Positions 22,660 to 33,613 of a stretch of 64,000 nt of DNA are shown here, piece after piece. The DNA comes from Chamaelirium japonicum (Eukaryota; Streptophyta; Magnoliopsida; Liliales; Melanthiaceae). The translations under genes and the position numbers were made by a program. A model generated the notes under the pieces. The model did no database searches and was not told where the DNA came from. It was given only the letters and a program-made list of their open reading frames with translations. Within the stretch, counting starts at the first letter, position 1; each line of letters starts with the position of its first letter. The DNA lies in contig OX393550.1 of NCBI GenBank assembly GCA_947650365.1, positions 95,894,951 to 95,958,950 of the forward strand. The letters are read 5' to 3'.

Positions 22660-23700
22660 CATTTCCTCGATTGCATCATTTTGCGTGTGTTTTCATCAAT
22701 TACATGGTTTACGCTTTTCAAGAACTTTGACATGCTTTGAAATGATTTTTATTTCTATAATATTGTGCTTTAAAATAAAATATTTTCCCATTCTCGAAAA
22801 TAGGAATTGATTTCGTCATCATCTAAGTCGAGAGAATCTGATACTTAGAAAATTTTCTAAGTATTGGATGTCCACTAGATATCTGAGCCGCTGTTCGGAC
22901 CCTTTGTGTTATAAGTCCGAACGGGTGTTTGGACTCCTAGACATACAATCAGACTGTTTTATTGGTCCGGATCATTAGGGATGTTTTGTCACTGGCCGTC
23001 CGAATAGCTGTTCGGACCGCCTTCAGTGTGTCCAGGGGTGTTTCAGTTTGCTGTCCGAATAACTGTTCAGACCAAAGTTTAGCCGTCCGAACAGTTGTTC
23101 GGACCGCAAGCACCCATTTGGTTTTGTATAAATACCCCTTTATTTGAATGAGTATGTGTAAAAACAAAAAAGAAAAGTTATTTTGTTGGAGAGCTTTTTA
23201 AAAATAAAATACAAAACTAATTAGAAATAAAAGTTTCGTATGGAATTGATAAGAATGACTAGTTTCACACGAAATTTATCAGAATGGATACTTTTGTACA
23301 TAACTAATCACGGTGAGAAGTTCCGTACATAATTGATCAAAATGTCTACTTTAGTATGAGTCAGAATGGCTACATTTGTATCTCACTTTCGTCATCCCTG
23401 CAAACCCTACTATCAAGGCCAGATCTTTATAGGCTTATACGTTATTTTTTCACGGTGTATGCTTTAATTAATTTTTTATTTTTCTATATATCGAATTGCT
23501 CATTTAGAACCATTTGCTTAGATTAAGTGGTTTGTTTCGTTTATCTTGATCCCACCCTTGCAAATCCCTTATGTTGGGTTCTTTCGTGCGAAATGGAAGA
23601 GGGTCATGCCCTTGCGACACGGCAAGAAGAACCCTAATACCTCTTAATAGGGAGTCGGGGGTGTACCGACATAATACCTTTGAGGTCCGTCAGACAGGTT
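22660..23700. other. Gene-free; LTR-like sequence with repeated GTCCGAACAGTTGTTCGGAC palindromes
   Basis: Between 22880 and 23110, GTCCGAA and TTCGGAC motifs alternate and form short inverted repeats, the best being CCGTCCGAACAGTTGTTCGG at 23083-23102. A GTATAAATACC motif follows at 23127-23137, then poly-A-rich text. This resembles an LTR promoter region, but there is no partner copy. 23160-23550 shows no feature. Confidence 0.4.
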
Positions 23701-24526
23701 ACTCCGGTGAAATGAGTGAATCACGGAACGAGCTACTCCGAGAATGCCAATGATAACTAACCAGGGCGCTCCTTGCGCCTCTTTGAACGTGCATGGCTAT
23801 TTTGTTGCTGGCTATACTGCATGAGCGCATGCTCAAGGCACTTTGCCCAACGGTATGACAGTGCCGACCGCCACCCCTACCACCATTGCGTCCATGATTA
23901 GCAACGAAGCCCCCTCGCCTCTCTACTCCAGTTCCTCTACTCCCAAAATTAGCAATCATAGACGTATCACCTAGGTCCCATGCCCCTGCCGCGAACACCA
24001 TCGGGGGATTCACCGAGGTCAAATCTCCCTCCATCGTATGATATGAGCTCGAGGGGTGGTTTCCTCTCATGGGATTCTCCCTAGAGTACCTAGTCATTGA
24101 CCCAATATATATCGGTTGCAACTCTTGCTTACCCTTCTGCCCCGCCTTCTTGTACAGTGGCCATCTATGGGTGGGCGCCAACTGAGCTTCCTCAACAGGG
24201 TTAGCAGTAGCTTGCCTTTGTTTCGGGGTGGGTCGGGTAGTCGCCATGCCACCGCCTTGCTTTGCCCTAGTTTCTACCTCACTCCCCGTTGTGGTCTGAT
24301 CCGATCCAACTGATACCCCTCCATTGTGACGACCAAGATCCAATAGGCCAATAGCCAAGAGCCAAGACTCCTGAGGCGGTAATACCAAGATGGATGAGGT
24401 GAGGTGAGGTGAGGTGAGGTGAGGTGTACAAGGCCATGAGTTAGCCCCACATCGCCTGGAGAGAAGGAGATCCTGAGCTACTTATATAATTTCCCCTCCC
24501 AAACATAGAAGACGCGTTTTAAAACC

Positions 24527-24626
24527 GTGCGCCGCTACGGATTTCGTAAGAACTCCGTAGTTAAGCGTGCTCGGGCGAGAGTAGTACCAGGATGGGTGAC
24601 CCCCCTGGGAAGTTCTCGTGCGGGCA
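24527..24626 (+). other. 5S rRNA-derived module, Cassandra LTR A
   Basis: Contains AACTCCGTAGTTAAGCGTGC, GGGCGAGAGTAGTACCAGG and CTGGGAAGTTCTCGTG, matching most of the 3' two thirds of plant 5S rRNA. The first third is diverged. Confidence 0.88.
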
Positions 24627-24949
24627 CGGGCAAAGCGAACAATATCTTGTGTGTTTGGGGCGGATGTTACAAAATGGTATCAGAGCCGGTTCTCCTCGCT
24701 ATGGGGGGGGTCTAACCCTATACGAGGACGTGTAGCCCTAAGGGGGGTGGATTGTGACGACCAAGATCCAATAGGTCAATAGCCAAGAGCCAAGACTCCT
24801 GAGGCGGTAATACCAAGATGGATGAGGTGAGGTGAGGTGAGGTGAGGTGTACAAGGCCATGAGTTAGCCCCACATCGCCTGGAGAGAAGGAGATCCTGAG
24901 CTACTTATATAATTTCCACTCCCAAACATAGAAGACGCGTTTTAAAACC

Positions 24950-25050
24950 GTGCGCCGCTACGGATTTCGTAAGAACTCCGTAGTTAAGCGTGCTCGGGCG
25001 AGAGTAGTACCAGGATGGGTGACCTCCCTGGGAAGTTCTCGTGCGGGCAC
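24950..25050 (+). other. 5S rRNA-derived module, Cassandra LTR B
   Basis: Same module as in LTR A; the GTGACCTCCCTGGG segment is closer to the 5S consensus than LTR A's GTGACCCCCCTGGG. Confidence 0.88.
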
Positions 25051-25362
25051 GGGCAAAGCGGACAATATCTTGTGTGTTTGGGGCGGATGTTACAAAATGG
25101 TATCAGAGCCGGTTCTCCTCGCTATGGGGGGGGTCTAACCCTATACGAGGACGTGTAGCCCTAAGGGGGGTGGATTGTGACGACCAAGATCCAATAGGCC
25201 AATAGCCAAGAGCCAAGACTCCTGAGGCGGTAATACCAAGATGGATGAGGTGAGGTGAGGTGTACAAGGCCATGAGTTAGCCCCACATCGCCTGGAGAGA
25301 AGGAGATCCTGAGCTACTTATATAATTTCCCCTCCCAAACATAGAAGACGCGTTTTAAAACC

Positions 25363-25463
25363 GTGCGCCGCTACGGATTTCGTAAGAACTCCGTAGTTAA
25401 GCGTGCTCAGGCGAAAGTAGTACCAGGATGGGTGACCTCCCTGGGAAGTTCTCGTGCGGGCAC
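25363..25463 (+). other. 5S rRNA-derived module, Cassandra LTR C
   Basis: Same module, with small changes in the internal promoter region (CTCAGGCGAAAGTAG). Confidence 0.88.
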
Positions 25464-25652
25464 GGGCAAAGCGGACAATATCTTGTGTGTTTGGGGCGGA
25501 TGTTACATCCATCCCCACACTGCACCTGTTGTTCCATCCCACTGGTCATAAAGACCGATTAGCAAAAGTATCTCCACTCCCCTCAGTTTGCGGGTGCCCA
25601 CCATTCGCTATGTGCGGGCTAACCAAGGAGCCCTGGTTGCCCACCCCGGGTG

Positions 25653-26266
25653 TTCCGATTACCCCCCAACCCCTTAATATTTTTGGATCTGTTTCGCCGC
25701 TCCACCAAGGGTCCACAACCCCATTCCTTCCTCCGACACCCTCCCTGGTCCCTTCATCGGGGTACGTCTCTGTCACCTACTCTCTTCCCTCATTAGTCAG
25801 CCCCAGAGGTCTCGCCGGCAATCTGGGCCTCATCGAACAAACACTGTCGGAGTGACCAATCATCCCACACCCCTTGCAGAATTCCAGGATCCCCTCATAG
25901 ACAAACTTTTGCCACCGCAGTCAATCTCGAGTGGGAAGCTTGACTCCTGGCACTAGCCGTTCCGATTACCCCCCAACCCCTTAATATTTTTGGATCTGTT
26001 TCGCCGCTCCACCAAGGGTCCACAACCCCATTCCTTCCTCCGACACCCTCCCTGGTCCCTTCATCGGGGTACGTCTCTGTCACCCACTCTCTTCCCTCAT
26101 TAGTCAGCCCCAGAGGTCTCGCCGGCAATCTGGGCCTCATCGAACAAACACTGTCGGAGTGACCAATCATCCCACACCCCTTGCAGAATTCTAGGATCCC
26201 CTCATAGGCAAACTTTTGCCACCGCAGTCAATCTCGAGTGGGAAGTTTGACTCCTGGCACTAGCCG
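25653..26266 (-). repeat. 307-bp tandem duplication inside the LINE ORF1 remnant
   Basis: 25653-25959 and 25960-26266 are adjacent, nearly identical direct repeats beginning TTCCGATTACCCCCCAACCC and ending with CCTGGCACTAGCCG. Most of the unit is repeated, including the zinc-knuckle-coding part. The left copy begins within text that continues leftwards into the rest of ORF1. Confidence 0.85.
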
Positions 26267-26927
26267 TTTCTCCAGATCGATCTCTACACAGACACGAGCA
26301 AATTTGTCCCTATAAAGATCTGTAGTGCAGGCATCGATGTCGAGAGGTCTTCCAGCCATAGCTGCCGCCGAGAGAATTAGGTCATGATTCCAATACTCTA
26401 TGGGGAGCGATGGTAGCCGAACCCAGACGACAACGCACCAAATTTTGTTCGTCTCCAGATAGAAATTTGACCGCCACCGCTCGATGGCTAGGGTTTGGCT
26501 CGCAATCAGTCATGGACTTCCGTATGCACCTTCATCAGATCCGCCTCACAAGAAAATTTGAAGATGAAAAAGCCCTTTGTAAGGGGGAGAATCACATTCC
26601 ATCCTCTTCCAATTCCAAGCCCTATATGTTATTTGGGCCCTTGCTACTTGCTAGGCCTTCATGTGTGGACCCATGATGCAGGCCTATCACCCAATCCGGT
26701 CAACGAAAAGACAGGGGTACTATAGGCATTCGGGACTGTTAATTTCCCCAACTGTCACATCTACCCATCATCAAACCTCGTCCCGCCTGATTTCCCTCGT
26801 GATCCTGACACCACCCGAGGCCATTTCTATGAATAATAGGGGTACTTTAGGAAACCGTCCAAAATTTGAAACCCCAATTGTCCCCTCGCAAAAGTATGCC
26901 CCTTCCCCAAAAATCCCCGACCCCCCC

Positions 26928-26934
26928 TATAAAA
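26928..26934 (+). promoter_or_regulatory. TATA box of the H2A.Z gene
   Basis: CCCTATAAAATTAC contains TATAAAA at 26928-26934. A CT-rich stretch (TTTCTCTCTCTCTCC, 26950-26964) that may mark the transcription start lies about 25 bp downstream. The coding start is 238 bp beyond the TATA box. Confidence 0.65.
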
Positions 26935-27171
26935 TTACAAAGAGCCCCCGTTTCTCTCTCTCTCCTCAACCCCGCAATCCCTTTCCCTCTCCTCCTCGAC
27001 CCCTCGTCCTCCACCCCCAACAAAACCCTAGTAGAAGGTACGGCGAATTTCTTTTGGGGATCTAGGGTTTCCATGCCCGGATTCATGTTTTCTCTCTCCC
27101 GGATGCTCGTAGTCTCGTTTAACCTAGGTGTTCTGCTGAATTTTTAGCCCAAATCTAGGAAGAAGGCGGAG

Positions 27172-27821
27172 ATGGCTGGCAAGGGCGGCAAGGGCCTGAT
27201 CGCCGGGAAGACGACGTCGGCGGCGAAGGACAAGGACAAGAAGAAGCCCGTCTCCCGCTCCTCCCGCGCCGGGCTCCAGGTGAAACCCTAGCCGCCGTTC
27301 CCCCTCTCCCATTCGAGTGAGCGGAGGATCTCGTGGCCTCCGGCTCCATCACGGCCGTCGGAAGCCCATCCGACGGCCCCGTGCCACGACCCACCCGTGA
27401 CGTCTCTTGCACCGGTTGGCTGCTCCGGCCCACCGCATCAAAAGGTTTCTATGCGGCTCGCCCGCACCGCGGTTCGGTGGATTTAATTTCTGACACCGGT
27501 GGTTGTGGTGGTTTTCATTTGTAGTTCCCGGTGGGGCGGATCCACCGCCAGCTGAAGTCGCGGATCGCGGCGAACGGGCGGGTGGGGGCGACGGCGGCGG
27601 TGTACTCGGCGGCGATACTGGAGTACCTGACGGCGGAGGTGCTGGAGCTGGCGGGGAACGCCAGCAAGGACCTGAAGGTGAAGCGCATCACCCCGCGCCA
27701 CCTCCAGCTGGCGATCCGCGGGGACGAGGAGCTCGACACCCTCATCAAGGGCACCATCGCCGGCGGCGGCGTCATCCCCCACATCCACAAGTCCCTCATC
27801 AACAAGTCCTCCAAGGAGTGA
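27172..27821 (+). CDS. Histone variant H2A.Z
   Basis: H2A.Z replaces H2A in nucleosomes near transcription starts and is deposited by the SWR1 complex. Exon 1 is 27172-27279 (36 codons, beginning [13 protein letters not shown]). The intron is 27280-27524, with donor GTGAAA and acceptor TTTGTAG. Exon 2 is 27525-27821. Together they encode 134 residues, the usual size for plant H2A.Z. The fold starts at [13 protein letters not shown] and includes [20 protein letters not shown]. Variant-specific features are [16 protein letters not shown], which extends the acidic patch, and the docking segment [13 protein letters not shown]. The Lys-rich N-terminus is the acetylation target. Introns are absent from most core histone genes but usual in H2A.Z genes. 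The start codon is the first ATG, in an AGATGGC context. The LINE remnant ends about 560 bp upstream. Confidence 0.96.
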
Positions 27822-29030
27822 CCCAGTTGCTCTCCCTCCCTCGCAGGCCTCTTAGCTCTAGTTCTATATAGCTGTGATGATGGGTTGTAGCTCTCTAGAC
27901 TTTGTTTTATGTCCTTTTATGCTTTGATTGTGGGCCGGTGGATGTGTTTGATAGGGGGAAAGAAACTGATGGCTTTAATGTTATTATGCCTCTAAAATCC
28001 AATTTGGGTTCCTGTTGGTTCATCTAATTTCCTTTTTAGGGAGTGGAGGGCTGGATTTAATTATGGACTAAATGGTAATTTTAGATTGGAAAATGGGTGG
28101 ATTGATCAAATTTCGTATCTGGGTTTGGTGTTAGTGATCATACATTTCATATCTAATCTGGGTTCTTGTGGTTTCTTGTAGTAAGATAGCTTGTTTGAAT
28201 CAAGGTTTTAAATTTCGGTTTCGTGTCCGGTTTCAGTCCAAGCTTAAACTGAAATTTTGACCGAAATGGACCGAAATTTGAAATTTATAATTCCGGTTTT
28301 AAACCGAAATTTATAGACCATGTTTCATCATTCATTTGGATCGAAATTGGGCTTCGATCCTCATTTCGTTTTGGTTCTGGCGGGAATCAAAATTTTATAA
28401 TTTTGGTCGAAATTTGAAACCATGGTTTGAATTTTGTCATACATCTGGATTCTGGGTTCCAGTATTGGTTATCTCAGTAAGAACACTTGTTAGAACTATT
28501 GACTGAGTTTTGTTTCATATGAATAAAATGGGTGGTTATATCTGATTCTGGGAGTTGGTTTGATGTTCTTGAATGCGTTCGAAATCCTATCTGTTCTCTT
28601 GATGTTTCTTGTAACTTGGTGAACTGTTGTCATACATCTGAAATCCAATCTGGGCCGTCGAATTGTTGACTGATATTTTTGTTTGCAAGGAGTAAATGGG
28701 TGGTTCATTCAGATTTGGGAACTGGGTTGTATGTTCTTACTGGTGATGCATCTGAAATCCTGACTGTTATTTTTGTTTCTTTTAATTTCTTTGTTTGAAT
28801 TATGGATTGATGGTTATGTTGCAAAGGAAACAAGATGCATGGTTTAATCCCATTGGGAGGTTTTCATACATCAAAAATTTAATGTAGGTTTTTCTTTTTG
28901 TTTTTCGTTTCTTGTGCTTTCTTGCATTAATAGAATTTGTTTCTTGTTTTTTGGAGCATGATCTGTTTCCCTCCCAAGAATCAATATACAATGGTTAGTT
29001 TGAATGGCGTGATATTGTTCTTCTTTCAGT
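27822..29030. other. 3' flank of H2A.Z; no gene seen
   Basis: The first part (27822-28200) is probably 3' UTR and terminator. 28205-28430 is a block rich in AAATTTCGG/CCGAAATTT that folds on itself, related in style to 5160-6200. 28440-29030 has recurring phrases (TGGGTGGTT, CATACATCTG, AATCTGGG) suggesting a decayed internal duplication. No domain is recognisable in any frame. Confidence 0.45.
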
Positions 29031-29522
29031 ATTGGGCTTTTTTTCAAAATACTATTAAAAAAATAAATATTTAACTAAATAGTGGTTGACCAAAACTATT
29101 TACCAACCTAGCGCTCTGACATCCATGTGACATGTCAGCGCCGTAAAGCGAGCGCGATAAATTTTTTTATTTTTTTTTTCGGTACAAGTAGGAACCGGTA
29201 TTTGGATTATCGGGTTTAAATTCGATATTCTGGATACCGGTTTTACCCGAAAATCCAACGAGAAAATGGTAAGTATGGGACTTTGGTATCCGTTTTGGTC
29301 GGCTAAGTGTGGGTTAAAATCGGTATTCAGAATATCGGGTTTAAACCCGGTATTCCAAATACCGGGTTCTACTTGAAACAAAAAAAAAAAAAAATTCGCT
29401 TGATTTACGGCGCTGGTATGCCACGTGGCTGTCAAAGCGTTAGTTGGGAAATAGTTTTGATCTGCCGTTGTTTCCTTAAATATTTTATTTTTTACTAATA
29501 TTTTGGAAAAAAGCCCTTCAAT
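29031..29522. mobile_element. Foldback MITE, 492 bp, with about 230-bp arms
   Basis: Left end ATTGGGCTTTTTTTCAAAATAC (29031-29052) is inverted at the right as ATATTTTGGAAAAAAGCCC. Inner arms match through CCAAAACTATTT, TCAGCGCCGTAAA and ACCGGTATTTGGA versus TCCAAATACCGG. The centre has a short loop around 29270-29300. It is non-coding. The arm length fits a MULE-type foldback element. The target duplication is unclear. Confidence 0.82.
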
Positions 29523-29529
29523 ATTTAGA

Positions 29530-31573
29530 AGCTTACGAAACGATAATAAAAAAAATGAGCAACCAATACATACCCTTTTACCCGCTGAAGTGAATTATGA
29601 ACAAGATTTAAAAAATTAACCTACCCTATATTTAGTAAAATATGTATATTTGAATATCAGGTTTAGGGTTGGGTTGGTTAACCCAGACCCTCAACCCAAT
29701 CCCATCCAAATATTAGTCGGATTGGCCTTTTCTCAACCTAACCCATGACCCAACCCATTTACAGTTGTCCAAACCCAATCCAATGTCGGGTTGAACACGG
29801 GTCGGATGGGGTCCAAGTTTCATCCCTGTTTCACCCATGACCCAACCCATTTAGCTTCTTTGATGTATAACCCGGTGATTTGGTGGATTGAATGTGGATA
29901 GATTGTAGTTTATTCATGGAAGTGATTGGTTGCTTTGTATGTTTTTTCCTGTAATTTTAACTTATTATTTGGACCGAAAAGAAATAATTATATGAATTAG
30001 AGCCCGTTCGTTTGCTTTCTGCCCAACTTAAGGAGATGAAAATGAAGTAAACCAACTTCATTTCCATTGACTCCATCTCCACCCTCTTTCAAGTTTTGAT
30101 ATATTTTAATGGAGGGAAACAAAAATGAAGAACACGGCTCGATCGGAACTCTAGCCGGAAAAATAGTCAAAATGCAAAACCTAGCGTCGGAAAATCATGA
30201 TTGAAGGCTTAAAAGTTCATCGGGAACGAAATATACAACAGATGGAAAAGACAAAAAGCGAGCTAAAGCTGCAACCGGAGAAGAGAATCTCTCTCAGTAC
30301 AACATGTCGCCTTCGTCGTTTCCGTGTTAGGGTGGAAAGAGAATGTCCTTCCAATTTTGGAAGGAAACCAAGTCCGCCCAAAATAACATAAATCAAGCAC
30401 CTCGGTGGATGATTTTCCGCCACTCAAAACAGTAAAGACCAACGGAGAAGGGCAAAAAAATGAAACAATTTCCACCCTTCGGTTTATTTCCGCTTTTCGT
30501 GTCCGTCCAAAAGAACGCACCCCTTTGATAGTTGAAATTTTTATAGCTAGGCATAGCTTGGCTAGCTAATCACCATGCACTAAGAGACCAACTAGACGAA
30601 ACTAGTTGGTGTGCCCCACAATGGGCAGATGCAACTCGGGTTAGGTTGCACAAGATGCAGAAATATAACGAGCAATGATCACAAAAATGACGTGAAAGAT
30701 CAACAAGTTATTTTTCTAGATGGAAACCCCTAAGCGAAAAAAAAAGTCTTCGACAAGCCGGGCCTAGGTTACAACCTCGTCTTCCCTGCGCATCCACGAA
30801 AGCAGAGCAAACATTAGTGGTTACAAAGAGAATACGCCGGCTACCTCTGATCCACTCCCCGCTTCGATGGTGAAATTGGCCGCAACCACCCTTCAAAGGG
30901 TTTGCTCGCAATCCTCCTCGCTCCACTCCGAGATCCTCCGATTCTCCTTGGTGCCGTAGAGGTCCACCCCACCAATGATGGGGATGGGTGCTTGTGTGAT
31001 TGCAATCAGCCCAAATGCTCTCACAAGTGCCTTCCACACGACGGTGGGAATAAACCAAAGGTGTATGTGAAAGAATAAAAAGGGAGAAAATCAAAAAGAA
31101 ATACTTGGATCTAGGGAGTGACTAAGGCAGATGATGATCTTAGTTTCTTGCAAGAATTTAGATCTATCCTCTAAAACCTAGCACACTCCATAGACATATG
31201 ACTCAAAACCGTCAAAGCTAGTATGAGAATAAGGTGTTAGATGACATCCTAGCACTCAAGCTAGCCTTGCCCTCTCTAGCTAAGGATGAACTCAAGTTGT
31301 TGGAAGACAATCAAGAGTTCTTCTCATGCAAATAAAAGCCCCTAAGGATATGAAGCTAAGGAGGTGGAGAGAGGGAGAAGGGAAGAGATGAAACCTATAG
31401 AACCCTAAAAGGCCTTAGGGAAACCTAGAAACCTAAGGTTTCTATCTCTAACTTTTTAACCTCTTAAAGAGATAAAAGGGGGTCTATTAATATGCCCTAG
31501 GCAACTAAAGGAGTCCAAGGTGGAAAGTTAAGAGCAACCAAGAGATATTTTTAAGTGAGCTAGAGCACAGTCA
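29530..31573. other. Gene-free stretch with an hAT-like remnant
   Basis: 29650-29830 is rich in AACCCAACCC/GGGTTGGG and ends AAGTTTCATCCCTG, like the right end of a hAT-type MITE. Its left end is not identified. 30120-30530 and 30700-31100 contain short frames with no recognisable family. 31120-31570 is A/G-rich with repeated CTAGC and AACCTA phrases. Confidence 0.35.
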
Positions 31574-31581
31574 CTATGTGC

Positions 31582-32135
31582 TAGGGGTGCAACTCAGATC
31601 AGGTTGAGCTAACCCGGAACCGCATCAAACTAGTTTGGTTCTACCATAGTGAAACCCAAACCAATCCGAATTGGGCATAGACCGAACCAACCCGACCCAC
31701 ACTAAAGTCAGTTGGTTCGGGTCGGTTCTCGAATTAGTAGTTGGGTTAAAATAAAAAAAAAAGGTGTAATAAAGGTTGTCGCCTATTTACTAGCAAGCTA
31801 GAGGTCCACAATGGACTTTAGACTTTAACCACACATTGAGTTCTCTTGGTATAGGAAACAACAAACAATTACATGTGTGCTAGTGTGATATAAACCCCAA
31901 ATAAAAACTCGTGACATGTATGTGGACTTATCATAAATGTGGATTGTGGACTAATATATATGAGTTTGGTTCTCAGGTTGGGTTGGGTCTACCCAAGCCT
32001 CAACCCGGAACCAACCCGTATTTAGTCGGTCCACAAAACTTAGAACCGAACCAACCCATTTGACCAAAATATCTGAACCAACCCGACCCATTTAGAGTCG
32101 GTTTTCAGTTTTACTTGACCCAAGTTGCACCCCTA
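31582..32135. mobile_element. hAT-like MITE, 554 bp, with perfect 8-bp target duplication
   Basis: The ends are TAGGGGTGCAACT and its inverse AGTTGCACCCCTA (at right AAGTTGCACCCCTA). CTATGTGC is duplicated at 31574-31581 and 32136-32143, the 8-bp length typical of hAT. The body is GGTTCGGG/ACCAACCCG-rich and encodes nothing. Confidence 0.93.
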
Positions 32136-32143
32136 CTATGTGC

Positions 32144-32818
32144 GCACGAGGATCTAGGTGTGCACGTAGGGTTGAGTTGTCAGCCCTTATTGGTTGACCC
32201 AATGAAGACTGGCCGACTCTTATCTTCTAGTACTTTCTAAGTGATAGCCTACGTGCGTACGAAGTTCTACGTGCGCACATGAGTTCGTGCATGCAAGGAT
32301 CTATGTGTGCACGTAATCTATACTAACTCTAGAGAACTAGGTTTTTTACCTTAGTTCCGATAAAGTAAACGGAGGTTTCAACTTCCGAGCATGTAATGTG
32401 CATCAAGAAAGTATGAAAAAAGTTTTAGAAATTTTTTTTATAAAATATTTTTATGAGAGAACACATGCAATGAGAGAACACATATGCATATGAATCGATC
32501 GGAACCAAGGATTTGAGTGTGTGCTAACGTACACTGGCTGTCCTATGCGTTCAAAGGTGGATTAGTTGTTTATCCCGAAGAAGTTATACTTGAGCATGCC
32601 TGAGAATGTGGGAATGGATAGGCAAAGAAGTCTTGACCGCAACATGATGTCTTCCAAGGTACAAAGGCCAATCCTAAACTCTACCCTATTGACTATATCT
32701 CGCTTAAAATATCATCGAAAAAATTAGGGTTTCAGTTGCTAAAAACTAATGACAATACAAGAAGACCTAACAATAGTAAGAAAGTTTTCCCATCGGTTGG
32801 GTTGTTTTTGTACAAGAT
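32144..32818. other. Gene-free stretch with repeated GTGCGCAC/TACGTGC phrases
   Basis: Phrases such as GTGCGCACGAGGATCTAGGTG and TACGTGCGCACATGAGTTCGTG recur between 32140 and 32310. They resemble the ACACGATCC/GCACGATC text at 48220-48610. This looks like a fragment of the same dispersed repeat (possibly an LTR). No gene is seen. Confidence 0.35.
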
Positions 32819-33349
32819 TAGGGCTGGCAATTTTGGACCCAACATGAAGTTAGCGGGTCTGCGTCAGAACTAAACGGGTTCGGGTCGTAAACGAGCACTA
32901 CAAAAAAGACAGGTTTTACCGACGGAATATATCCGTCGATCAAGTTGATTTTTTGTCGGCAAAGATTTATTGCGACGGAAACCATTTCCGTCGCCAATCT
33001 GTCGGGAAAAAAGGCGTCGGAAAAAATCAACGACTGGAGAAAAAATTTCCGTCGGTATTTATAATTAATACCGACGGTTATTATGTCTCCGTCGGTACTA
33101 TATTTATATTTAATTAAAAATCTAATTAATTACTACTGATGGAATATTAGCTTCCGTCGGCAATATATAAGCTTATTACCGACGGTTGACGGTCTGACCG
33201 TCGGTAATACTTTATATATTACCGACGGAAGCATAATTTCCGTCGGTAATATATACATCATTTAAAATACTTTATATATTCCCAGCGTTCTCTCACCCAT
33301 TTCCAAAAATATGTCTTCTTTAAGGGGTTATATGCAAAAAAAACAAGAG

Positions 33350-33368
33350 GGTGTGTGTGTGTGTGTGG
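33350..33368. repeat. Short (GT)n microsatellite
   Basis: About nine GT dinucleotides inside the CACTA element. Confidence 0.9.
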
Positions 33369-33613
33369 TTGTTCAAGGCTGGGTTGGAATTCCACCGTTA
33401 ATGTTGAGAGGGAAATTTCAAAGATTTTTTTCACAATTGAGAAAAGAAACACCTGCGAAATGGCAATAACAGGACACAGCTTTCTGATGGGAAATTACAC
33501 TGAAAGAAACAGATTACATCTGAGCTAGCATCCAGCATACAGATTTTTTTCCTCATTGCAACATTTCTACAAATAGATCCCATACGCACGGAAAGGAGGG
33601 GAGAACATAGCTT

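Larger units (their letters stand above)
24325..25507 (+). mobile_element. Tandem Cassandra TRIM array: three LTRs, two internal domains
   Basis: The LTRs are 24325-24671 (347 bp), 24753-25094 (342 bp) and 25176-25507 (332 bp), starting TGTGACGACCAAGATCC and ending GGGGCGGATGTTACA. Internal regions 24672-24752 and 25095-25175 each have primer site TGGTATCAGAGC (24675-24686, 25098-25109) and purine tract AAGGGGGGTGG (24740-24750, 25163-25173). TCCAT is duplicated at 24320-24324 and 25508-25512, outside the whole array. LTR length differs mainly through the number of GAGGT pentamers (five or more, fewer, two). No protein is encoded. These LTRs lack the tRNA-like insertion seen at 14 kb. The array lies within the LINE ORF1 remnant. 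Confidence 0.95.
23700..26610 (-). pseudogene. LINE (L1-type) ORF1 remnant, split by a Cassandra array
   Basis: Read on the minus strand from about 26600, the segment has KGFFIFKFSCEADLMKVHT, then VVVWVRLPSLPIEYW and LSAAAMAGRPLDID. These fit the DUF4283 domain of plant LINE ORF1 proteins. Next come FARVCVEIDLEKRLVPG and the zinc knuckle CKGCGMIGHSDSVC. A Gly/Arg-rich tail with GRNGGRGGGRH lies at 23870-23890, beyond the Cassandra insertion. Several frame changes and a stop in the zinc-knuckle lead-in make it a pseudogene. A 307-bp internal tandem duplication repeats the zinc-knuckle part. I see no ORF2 (endonuclease/RT) in the window. Confidence 0.75.

Noticed and set aside
23560..23760. Organelle-derived insert near 23.6 kb
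   Set aside because: The GC-rich text looked unusual, but I could not match it to any plastid or mitochondrial gene.
24527..25463. A functional 5S rRNA gene cluster
   Set aside because: The 5S-like modules lack a conserved 5' third and lie inside LTRs with primer sites and target duplications, which fits Cassandra.
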